Origin: JARLGU01 sp036504535
Lineage (GTDB): Bacteria; Armatimonadota; Armatimonadia; Armatimonadales; Capsulimonadaceae
Reading direction: 5' to 3'
NCBI GenBank assembly: GCA_036504535.1
Contig: DASXUY010000042.1
Location: forward strand, 339,154 to 403,153
Length of the DNA stretch: 64,000 nucleotides
The notes below the pieces were generated by a model. It was not told the origin of the DNA, searched no databases, and saw only the letters and a program-made list of their open reading frames with translations. Position 1 is the stretch's first letter. The number at the start of each line of letters is the position of its first letter. Shown here one piece after another: positions 16,104 through 24,900 of the stretch. Both the position numbers and the translations under genes were made by a program.

Positions 16104-19100
16104 ATGCGCATCTCATTCAGCGCGGCGCTTTGTGCCGCACAGTTCGCCATCTCGCTGGGTTGCTTGCTCGGGGGGCCCGCGCCACAGGCGGCGTTTGGCT
16201 CGAAGCTTGCCGTGCAGTTACAACACATGGATGCCGTGCTCGGAGTCGACAGTGGTAGACAGTCGTCGGATTTCACCGTCCACGAAACAGGGTGCAGCGC
16301 GGCGGCCAATGTCTTCTGGCCGGGCGATTCTACGCAGTTCACGTTTCAAATCGAGAACAACACCAAGCAGCGCCTAACCGCGCAGGGCCATATGCGCCTG
16401 CTGAGTTACGCGAGCCGCTCTAAAGATTGGTTCAGCGTGGAAGCGTACAAAGTCGCCGATCTCCAAAGTCTGCCTGTTTCCATCGACGTCGACGCGAAGG
16501 GGTTCCAAAACATCAGCCTTACCCCGATCATCCCGGCACAATTCGGAGCGTATGCGCTGGTGCTCGATATCGATGGTCACGGCAGTGATTTCGCGGCAAC
16601 GTGCCTGCGGACGCCGAAGTCCACCTCCAAGAGCCAGCAGTTTCCCGTTGTCACAATGGATCTCGGAAACATGTCCGCCCTGCCATTCTTCCAGCGTATT
16701 GGCCTAAAGGGAACGAGAATCGAGCTTCACTATGTGCCATCCGATTCTCCAGACTATGTGCGACAAATGGACCGGTATGACGCCATGATGAAGGCAATGA
16801 GCGCCAACGGCGTTACCGTGATGCTGACTCTTGAAGGTCACGCGCCGTCGCCAGCTGGGCTTACGTTCCGAGGTTTTTTGGATGATGCGGGACAAGGAGC
16901 GATGACGTATCCCGGTGACAGCTCCTGGCTTCCCAGTGCCGATGCGGACTTCCAAAAATTCGTGACCGAAGCATGTTCGCGCTGGGGATGGCCCAAGGGG
17001 CCTGTCAACGCGGTTGAGCTGTGGAATGAGCCCTGGGATGGGCAGTCGATCAGCGGGTGGGGCGCGGATATCCCCCGGTACCGCGAGATCTACACCGCGA
17101 TGGCTCACGGAGTCGAAGAAGCGCGACGGAGCGCTGGTGTCGACGTTCTGATGGGCGGGACGTGTTCGTCGATGAACACGGAAGATAAGCTCTTCGCCGA
17201 CGGTAAGGATACATTCCTGCCGTGGCTTGATTTCACAAGCTTGCACTATCAACCGATGGGGACTGAACCCGCCCTGGTGCCGATGTATCTCAACCGCAAG
17301 TCGAAGTATGGCGCGGTAAGAGCTTGGGACACGGAAAGCTGGATCGCGAATTCGGAGGATCGAGTTGCCGCAGTCATCGCGGGCATGCGAGCCACAGGGC
17401 TGAGCAGGCTGAACGGAGTTAGCCACGACTTCGCGAGGATCCTGACGGAGTACCGTCCCCGCGAAACGCCCGATAGACCAATTCCAGTGCAGTATCCGCT
17501 TCCAACCTCGGGAGCAATCGCCGCCTTCCAGGCATTGGCGGGGGATCGCCCATTCCGTGGTCTGGTCTTCGCAAATGGGTTGCCGTGGGCTTTCATCTTC
17601 CAAGACGACGCTTCGCCAGACGACGGTGTCATTATCGTCGTCGGCGACCTTGGCAGGGCGTTTGATCGCGATATGCTCCTCTACCGTGAAGCCCAGACGC
17701 GTCTGGCAGGCAAAAGCGCTACGCTGGTGATCGACAATCGCAAGGGCCAGTATATCTGCTACGACGATTTCGGCAACCCATTGCCACCGAGCCGCACTTT
17801 GAATTTGCCACTCAGCACGCGCGGATTGTATCTGAGGACCAACGGCTCCAGGGGCTCGTTTGCGAAGCTTATCACCTCGGTGCGGTCAGCGTCGATTTCA
17901 GGGATGGATCCGGTCGAAATCGTTGCGCACGATCTCGTTACACCGATTGACCAGCATCCCACTCTGCGTCTCACAATTACAAATCTACTAAACCGGCCAG
18001 TCGCGGGGAAGCTCTCGGTGAGTTTAGGCGACCTCTCGCTCGCTTCAACTGGCGAATCAATAAACCTATCTGCGGGCGAAACACGCAATGTGCCCGTCAC
18101 CGTGACCGCCGGAACGGCGACGCCTTCCAACACCTATCCGCTGACAGCGACATTCGACACTGGAAGCGGGCTCTCAACGACGCATACCGAAGAGCTCCAC
18201 GTCAACGCGATTATGCGCAAAACCATCAAGGTCGATGGGAGCATGGACGACTGGGATGGCGCTTTGCCGCAACCGTTTCACGATGACGCTGCTGCTGTGA
18301 ACGCGACCACGCAGGCATGGCTGCCATTCGTGAAGTTTGATGCCACTGTAACGAAAGGCTTTGCTATCGCCTACATGGCCTACGATGACCGCTATTTCTA
18401 CTTCGGTGCGAAGATCGCAGATAGCTCGCCAGCAAGAGGAACGATACGGTTTGCGAAGCGTGACGACGATCAGTATTTCTATCCCGAGACATTCACCGGC
18501 GTCGAAAAGGACAAGAGCGGCCGAGTCATCAAGAGCACCGTCTACCACTGGCCCGACGGAGTGCGGCGGTTCACCTACCGCAAATGGCCGGATTTGCCTA
18601 GCGGATCCGGAGCAGGGGGTGTGCAGGTTGGTTTCAACGTCCTGCCCGATGCGCAAAAGCGATGGCTGATGAACCCACCAGGCGTGATGCCGAAATACAT
18701 GATGTATCCAACGACCGACTATGAATACGCGTTGAACCCAGTCGCCGATCAGTTTGGCGGTGGAACTGAAGTATGGCGCCTGCTGACTCCACTCATGCCG
18801 TACAAACAGTTCTATCCGCGCCAGCCGATGGCCCCGGTTGATGGCGGAGACGTGAAAGACGCACAACTGGTCATCAAGCAAGACGGTGCGACGCGAGTTG
18901 TTGAGGCGGCGATCCCTTGGGAAGAAATCCCCGACGTCAAAGCGTGCCTGGATTCCGGTCGTACTATCAAATTTAGCGCGCGGGTGAACGCCAGCGGAGG
19001 AAAGTACTTCGAAATGGCGAACCATCGAAGCGTGTCGAAGAAGTCGCAGTACACCTTTCACGACGCGTGGTCGACATCATGGTCCAACGAGCTAGAGTTC

Positions 19101-19115
19101 GCCTTTTTGAAGTGA
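16104..19115 (+). CDS. Secreted clan GH-A glycoside hydrolase with C-terminal CBM9-like domain
   Basis: A 1003-residue secreted protein. Signal peptide MRISFSAALCAAQFAISLG.. is followed by a beta domain (about 30-180), then a TIM barrel. VELWNEPWDG holds the acid/base Glu (about residue 309), and RAWDTESWIAN (about 410) is a candidate for the nucleophile, as in GH39/GH5-like enzymes. Later come beta-sandwich modules, one with SLGDLSLASTGESINLSAGETRNVPV. The last 300 residues start with TIKVDGSMDDWDGAL and contain FYFGAKIADSS, a CBM9/DOMON-like carbohydrate-binding domain. I take the ATG at 16104 (AAGGG 8 bases upstream) rather than the earlier TTG at 16080. Substrate unknown; xylan or other plant polymer is plausible. 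Confidence 0.75.
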   Translation: MRISFSAALCAAQFAISLGCLLGGPAPQAAFGSKLAVQLQHMDAVLGVDSGRQSSDFTVHETGCSAAANVFWPGDSTQFTFQIENNTKQRLTAQGHMRLLSYASRSKDWFSVEAYKVADLQSLPVSIDVDAKGFQNISLTPIIPAQFGAYALVLDIDGHGSDFAATCLRTPKSTSKSQQFPVVTMDLGNMSALPFFQRIGLKGTRIELHYVPSDSPDYVRQMDRYDAMMKAMSANGVTVMLTLEGHAPSPAGLTFRGFLDDAGQGAMTYPGDSSWLPSADADFQKFVTEACSRWGWPKGPVNAVELWNEPWDGQSISGWGADIPRYREIYTAMAHGVEEARRSAGVDVLMGGTCSSMNTEDKLFADGKDTFLPWLDFTSLHYQPMGTEPALVPMYLNRKSKYGAVRAWDTESWIANSEDRVAAVIAGMRATGLSRLNGVSHDFARILTEYRPRETPDRPIPVQYPLPTSGAIAAFQALAGDRPFRGLVFANGLPWAFIFQDDASPDDGVIIVVGDLGRAFDRDMLLYREAQTRLAGKSATLVIDNRKGQYICYDDFGNPLPPSRTLNLPLSTRGLYLRTNGSRGSFAKLITSVRSASISGMDPVEIVAHDLVTPIDQHPTLRLTITNLLNRPVAGKLSVSLGDLSLASTGESINLSAGETRNVPVTVTAGTATPSNTYPLTATFDTGSGLSTTHTEELHVNAIMRKTIKVDGSMDDWDGALPQPFHDDAAAVNATTQAWLPFVKFDATVTKGFAIAYMAYDDRYFYFGAKIADSSPARGTIRFAKRDDDQYFYPETFTGVEKDKSGRVIKSTVYHWPDGVRRFTYRKWPDLPSGSGAGGVQVGFNVLPDAQKRWLMNPPGVMPKYMMYPTTDYEYALNPVADQFGGGTEVWRLLTPLMPYKQFYPRQPMAPVDGGDVKDAQLVIKQDGATRVVEAAIPWEEIPDVKACLDSGRTIKFSARVNASGGKYFEMANHRSVSKKSQYTFHDAWSTSWSNELEFAFLK

Positions 19116-19192
19116 GACCGGCTCGTGCCAAAGGCCCGTGGCGCGAAACGACGACACCTTTGACGCCATTGTGAGGCAGATCAATACTATCT

Positions 19193-20860
19193 ATGGATAA
19201 ACTAGGGGTTGGTATATATGAACGCTGGCGCTCTAGTGTCGACGAACGCGCCGATAAAGTGGTCTTTGTGTCGCCCTGCGGAGCGGTCCATGAGCGCGTG
19301 ACGTTCGTCGACTACGATGCTTCGTTCAGCTACGATCGCCATGGGTATGAGAGTGTCGCACTTGTAGGACCCGCAAACCGGTCAGTTCGTTTTACGCCTA
19401 ACGAGATCGGAACCTGGCGTTACACGCCCATGTGCGATAACCAGCCGATTGGGGAAGGGGAGTTCACCTGTGTCGAGTCGCTCAATCCCGGCTATGTGAT
19501 TGTCAGCCCGCACGATCCACGCTACTTCTGCTTCTCCGATGGATCGCCCTACGTGCCAATTGGCCTCAATCTCTGCTGGCCGACCATGTATGCATTGAGC
19601 AGTGGCCAGGAGTTTCTGGTTACGGCCCAGCGCGCCACTTTCGGTGCGCGCGAGTTTGAGCGGTGGTTCGATAGGCTCGCTGCGAACGGTGGCAACTTTG
19701 CGCGCCTCTGGCTCGGGGCCACCTATTTTCAACCCGAACCAGAGATAGCAGGCGCTCTCGATTTTACACGGCTTGCGGCAATCGACCGCGCGGTTGACCT
19801 CGCGCGAAGCAAGGGTATTCGCCTCAAGCTGTGTCTGGAGTACTTCCGGACATTCGAGCAAGGCCACATGCAGTCGCGCCATCTCCTCCACCCGGACGAC
19901 GGGCGCTCTCCGGCAAGCATGGAGGCATGGTTCACCTCGGATGAGTGGCAAAGCCTGTGGATGGCAAAAGTCGACGCGTTGCTGGCGCGCTACGGCGACG
20001 ATCCCGTCGTGATGGCGTGGGAGCTTTGGAACGAAATCGACTGCTGCTACGCGGCATCATTCGACATTGTAAACGAGTGGACGCGGCGAATGCTTGGCGT
20101 CATCAAGGCATCGTCGCCCCGGAACCTGGTGACAAACTCTCTCGGCAGCTTTGATTTGGAGGCTAAGCAGGCCCTCCAGGATGCTTTTAAGATGCCGGAG
20201 ATGGACTTTCAGCAGGTACACGCGTACATTGACCAGGGCGCTGCGCGTCCCGCCTGCAAGACAGATGCAGTGGCGATGGCGGTTACTTGCGTCGACCTGG
20301 CACGACGGCCGGACCGACCGATCTTGCTCGCCGAAACGGGTGCCGTGAACGACTGCCACTCGGGGCCGTTCGGGTTCTACGGTTGGGATGACGACGGTTT
20401 GATTATGCACGACACGACTTACTCGCCGTTCTTCGCTGGCGCAGCAGGAAGCGGCCACATCTGGCATTGGGCCGTGTACGTGGACGCCAAGAACCATTGG
20501 CCACAATTCAAAGCACTTTCGGACGCGATTGACGGCATTGCAGTGGACCGCGAATATTTTGAAGTGATCGACATGAGCACCCAAGAATGCTGGCAACTAG
20601 CGCTTCGAGGCAGATCGACGAGCTTGCTGTGGCTGCGGAATAAGGCAGACCGATGGGATCACGTTCTTCGCGATGGGATTCCCGCACCAGAGCTGACGCT
20701 ATCCGTCGACGTTGCCAGACTGCTCCAGTCGAACAGCCGAATCGATCTATTTCGCCCCTGGCCCGATGACGGTGTCGGCGCGCCGTATCTCACCGGGACA
20801 ACGTTAACCCTGCCAGGATTCAACCACGGCCTGATAGTGCGGTTCGCCAGTGCCAGTTAG
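19193..20860 (+). CDS. GH5-like glycosidase with N-terminal DUF5060-like domain (cytoplasmic)
   Basis: A 555-residue protein without signal peptide. The first 95 residues form an Ig-like DUF5060-type domain (ERWRSSVDER.., VRFTPNEIGTWRYTPMCDNQ). The TIM barrel runs from about 105: FSDGSPYVPIGLNLCWP, ANGGNFARLWLG, MAWELWNEIDCC with acid/base Glu281, and ILLAETGAVND with nucleophile Glu381. This is the GH5-type layout of beta-mannanase/beta-mannosidase relatives. Being intracellular it should act on imported oligosaccharides. The ATG at 19193 has only a distant GAGG. Last gene of the polysaccharide locus, 77 bases after the secreted glycosidase. Confidence 0.8.
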   Translation: MDKLGVGIYERWRSSVDERADKVVFVSPCGAVHERVTFVDYDASFSYDRHGYESVALVGPANRSVRFTPNEIGTWRYTPMCDNQPIGEGEFTCVESLNPGYVIVSPHDPRYFCFSDGSPYVPIGLNLCWPTMYALSSGQEFLVTAQRATFGAREFERWFDRLAANGGNFARLWLGATYFQPEPEIAGALDFTRLAAIDRAVDLARSKGIRLKLCLEYFRTFEQGHMQSRHLLHPDDGRSPASMEAWFTSDEWQSLWMAKVDALLARYGDDPVVMAWELWNEIDCCYAASFDIVNEWTRRMLGVIKASSPRNLVTNSLGSFDLEAKQALQDAFKMPEMDFQQVHAYIDQGAARPACKTDAVAMAVTCVDLARRPDRPILLAETGAVNDCHSGPFGFYGWDDDGLIMHDTTYSPFFAGAAGSGHIWHWAVYVDAKNHWPQFKALSDAIDGIAVDREYFEVIDMSTQECWQLALRGRSTSLLWLRNKADRWDHVLRDGIPAPELTLSVDVARLLQSNSRIDLFRPWPDDGVGAPYLTGTTLTLPGFNHGLIVRFASAS

Positions 20861-21122
20861 CGGTCGGTGGGAGGCGCCCACCGGTCAAAAAAGGGACCAT
20901 GCGCCGCTTTGTTTCGCGTCGCTCGGTGGAGTTGATGGTGGGCGCGACGGCTATCGCGCCCGAGATGAACTACGACGCGATGATGCTTGTTGGAACCTTC
21001 GCCCCCAGCTCGTCCAGACCGCATATGAATTTTCCGCGACGAAACCCCTTGACGTCGGGCGGGTACGCGGGGTATAAAGCTACCTCTAGGTTGTGTTTGA
21101 TATATCTCGCAATGGTGAAATT

Positions 21123-21197
21123 GCCGATGTGGCTCAGGGGTAGAGCGGCTCTTTCGTAAAGAGTAGGTCGGGGGTTCGAATCCCTCCATCGGCTCCA
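21123..21197 (+). tRNA. tRNA-Thr, anticodon CGU
   Basis: A complete cloverleaf: acceptor GCCGATG/CATCGGC, D stem GCTC/GAGC, anticodon stem GCTCT/AGAGT with loop TTCGTAA (anticodon CGT at 21155-21157), five-base variable loop, T arm with TTCGAAT, discriminator T and genomically encoded CCA. It decodes ACG. Confidence 0.95.
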
Positions 21198-21232
21198 GAT
21201 TATCTGCATTGACCGTCGCCGAACGGTAATGA

Positions 21233-21270
21233 CGCCGTAGAGTGCTTTAGCGCGCTCTACGGCGTTTTTT
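21233..21270 (+). terminator. Rho-independent terminator after tRNA-Thr
   Basis: Perfect 10-bp stem CGCCGTAGAG/CTCTACGGCG with a 12-base loop followed by six T. Confidence 0.9.
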
Positions 21271-21610
21271 ATGATAGGTCACAATGTGTTTGGCTGCTTT
21301 GATGGCGGAAAAACTTGGTGTGGCACCGTTCGGGAACCTTCGATGCGAGGGCGGGGTTCATTGAATCCGCACTCGGGCCATGGCGTTTTGAACGCAGACG
21401 TGAAGCAGGGCGGCGGCGAGCGAGGATCACCGCTTAGACATGTCGGGAATCCTATCATCAGATCGACCTCACGAGGTGCGGAATAGCGCAGTTTCCATCC
21501 CGTTTCGGGAGGGACCCGCCATCTTGGGTGGGAGGGCAGGTCTCTTGACCAAGAGGGTGGCGAGGAACGAGCTGGGTGGGGCCGAGATGGCTTCCAACAG
21601 CGCTGAACTG

Positions 21611-21859
21611 TTACGAGCGTGGCAGAGCGTTCCATCCTGTTGGAACATCTGGTATAATAATGTCCCGTTCTGTGTCCCGTATTCTGGACACGCTCTTGCG
21701 GCCATAAATGGCCGCGGCAGCAACGTGAGGAACGGCACTGAGCGCTAAGAAGGCGCTTTCTGCTAGTCCTGGAATATCGGTAAATCCGAGCCAGATACCG
21801 CAAGCGGTAGCCGCAGCGATGTAGCCTACCCATCGGGCCATTCGACCTCGACCACTCAT
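21611..21859 (-). CDS. Possible small membrane protein antisense to the gltB leader
   Basis: An 82-residue frame (MSGRGRMARWVGYIAAATAC..) with two hydrophobic segments (about 9-26 and 33-50) and a basic, charged tail. It opens next to, and opposite, the gltB leader. No Shine-Dalgarno precedes the ATG, and the frame overlaps the probable gltB promoter and leader on the other strand, so it could be a shadow of structured leader RNA. The rest of 21271-21610 holds no supported gene. Confidence 0.3.
   Translation of the reverse strand: MSGRGRMARWVGYIAAATACGIWLGFTDIPGLAESAFLALSAVPHVAAAAIYGRKSVSRIRDTERDIIIPDVPTGWNALPRS
21630..21658 (+). promoter_or_regulatory. Probable gltBD promoter (extended -10)
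   Basis: TGG-TATAAT at 21650-21658 is an extended -10. A weak -35 TTCCAT sits 17 bases upstream, inside an inverted repeat TTCCA-N6-TGGAA. It would give a leader of about 275 bases before the gltB ATG. The leader includes a strong hairpin GCGGCC-ATAAAT-GGCCGC near 21700 and could carry control elements. Confidence 0.5.
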
Positions 21860-21940
21860 TTGAGGGAGCGAGAACGTTTCGACAGCGCATGTCCGGCGGT
21901 TCTATTCCGGAAGCAAGTTTGTGAAGACGGAAGGTTGACT

Positions 21941-24900
21941 ATGACACCCAAAGCCTTTACCCCGAAGCAGACGACCAACAATGGTCTGCCGCCGAAGCAG
22001 GGGCTCTACGATCCGCAGTTTGAGCACGACGCTTGTGGCGTCGGGTTTGTCATCAATATAAAGGGCAAGAAATCTCACGAGATCGTACAGCAGGCTCTGA
22101 CCATTCTCCGCAATCTCGACCATCGTGGCGCTTGCGGTTGCGAAGTGAACACGGGCGACGGCGCGGGAATCCTGATGCAGGTTCCGCACGGATTCCTATC
22201 CGCCAAGGCAGCTGAGCAAGGCATCACCCTTCCGGCACCCGGCGAATACGGTGTCGGCATGGTGTTCTTGCCAAAGGATGAGACGGACGCGTCGCGCATT
22301 CGCAAGAAGCTCGAAGCTATTATCGAGAGCGAAGGGCAAGTTGTGCTGGGTTGGCGTGTGGTCCCAACCAACAACTCGACGCTCGGCCCCACAGCTGTCC
22401 GCAGCGAACCCGCAGTCCAGCAGGTGTTTGTTGGCAAGGGCAAGCTTGTGGCCACCGACGCGATGGCGTTCGAGCGCAAGCTGTTCGTGATCCGCAAGCG
22501 CGCCGAGCACGAGATCCGCTTTGGCGGGGTGAAGGGCGGCGACCAGTTCTACTCGCCCAGCTTCTCGTCGCGCACCCTGATCTATAAGGGCCTACTGACC
22601 ACGATGCAGGTGTCCGAGTTCTATCCTGAACTTGACGATCCCCGTGTCGAGTCGGCGCTCGCGCTCGCCCACTCCCGCTTCTCGACGAACACGTTCCCAA
22701 GCTGGGAGCGCTCGCACCCGTACCGCTTTATCGCGCACAACGGCGAAATCAACACGCTGCGCGGCAACGTCAACTGGATGCACGCGCGGCAGGCTCTTTG
22801 CGAGTCGCCGCTGTTCGCCGACGACCTGAAGAAGATCCTGCCGATCATCAACACCGACGGCAGCGACTCGGCGATGTTCGACAACTGCTTCGAGTTCATG
22901 GTCATGGCTGGGCGGTCCCTGCCGCACGCCATGATGATGATGATCCCGGAGCCGTGGTCCAACCACGAGACGATGAGCGACGAGAAGAAGGCGTTCTACG
23001 AGTACCACAGCTGCCTTATGGAGCCGTGGGACGGTCCCGCATCGATCGCATTCACCGACGGCTTCAACATGGGCGCCGTTCTCGACCGCAACGGTTTGCG
23101 GCCGTCGCGCTACTACGTCACCAAGGACGACCTGGTGATCATGGCGTCGGAGGCTGGCGTGCTTGAGATCGAGCCGGAGCGCATCCTTCAGAAGGGCCGT
23201 CTCCAGCCGGGCCGCATGTTCCTCGTGGACACCACCGAGGGGCGAATCGTTTCCGACGAAGAGATCAAGAACAAGATCGCAGGCGAGCATCCTTATCGCG
23301 AGTGGCTGAACGAGCACCTTGTCGACCTCGCCAAGCTGCCCGAGGAGCCAGTGCTTCCCGTCGAGCCGCACGACACCATCATTCAGCGCCAGCAGGCGTT
23401 CGGGTACACATTCGAAGACCTTCGCAAGCTCATGACGCCTATGGCGGCGAGCGGTATCGAAGCGACCGGGTCCATGGGCAACGACTCCCCGCTCGCGGTG
23501 TTGTCGGACAAGCCACAGAACCTGTACAGCTACTTCAAGCAGCTGTTCGCACAGGTTACCAACCCGCCGATTGACTGTATCCGCGAAGAGATTATCACGT
23601 CCACCGGTGTCACTATTGGCGCCGAAGGAAACCTGATCGATCCCAAGCCCGAAAGCGCGCATGTGATCAAACTGCAGACGCCTATCCTCACAAACGAGGA
23701 GCTGGCAAAGCTTCGACACATCACGACGCCGGGCTTCAAATCGACCACCATTTCCATCTTGTTCGACCCGCAGTTGGGAGAAAAGGGGCTTGAAGCCGCC
23801 CTCGACTCCGTCTTTGTCCAGGCAGACGAGGCCATGGAAGACGGGACGAACATTATCATCCTGTCCGACCGAGGTATTGACAAAGACCACGCGCCTATCC
23901 CGGCGCTCCTTGCTGTCGCCGGTCTTCACCATCACCTGATCCGTAAGGGCACCCGAACTCGCGTCGGAATCGTGCTAGAATCCGGCGAGCCGCGCGAAGT
24001 GCATCACTTCTCGGTGCTTATCGGATACGGTGTGGGCGCTATCAACCCGTACCTCGCGTTCCAAACGCTGGACGACATGATCCGCCAGGGCATCCTGGTG
24101 GGTGTCGACCACAAGAAGGCGTGCTACAACTTCGCCAAAGCTGCGGTCAAGGGCGTCGTCAAGGTGACGTCGAAGATGGGCATCTCGACTATCCACTCCT
24201 ACTGTGGAGCGCAGATCTTCGAAGCGATTGGCCTCAAGCAGTCGGTAATCGAGAAGTACTTCACTTGGACCGCGTCGCGCGTCGAAGGTGTTGGCCTCGA
24301 TGTGATCGCGCAAGAAGTGCTGATCCGCCACGCTCACGCATTCCCGGAGCGACCCGTTGACGCTGTGCTTGACGCAGGCGGCAACTACCAGTGGCGCTCG
24401 GATGGCGAATACCACCTATTCTCGCCGATGACCATTCACAAGCTCCAGCGAGCCGTTCGCACCGCCGACTTCGGGGTGTTCAAGGAGTATTCGTCGCTTG
24501 TGAATGAGCAGGACGAGAAGCACGCCACATTGCGCGGCATGCTCAAGTTCAAGACCGACCGCCAGCCGATTCCTATCGACGAAGTGCAGTCAATCGAGAG
24601 CATTCTGCAACGCTTTAAGACGGGCGCGATGTCTTACGGCTCGATCAGCAAGGAAGCCCACGAGGCGCTGGCCATTGCCATGAACCGCATCGGCGGCAAG
24701 AGCAATACCGGCGAAGGCGGCGAGGACCCGGATCGGTTCACGCCTGACGCCAACGGCGACTCGCGCAACTCCGCGATCAAGCAGGTCGCATCCGGTCGAT
24801 TTGGCGTCACCAGCCACTATCTTGTGAACGCCAAAGAGATCCAGATCAAGATGGCGCAGGGCGCAAAGCCCGGTGAGGGCGGACAGCTTCCCGGCTCCAA

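Noticed and set aside
22592..23935. 447-codon frame opposite gltB
   Set aside because: A shadow of the strongly biased gltB codons; gltB is unambiguous on the plus strand.
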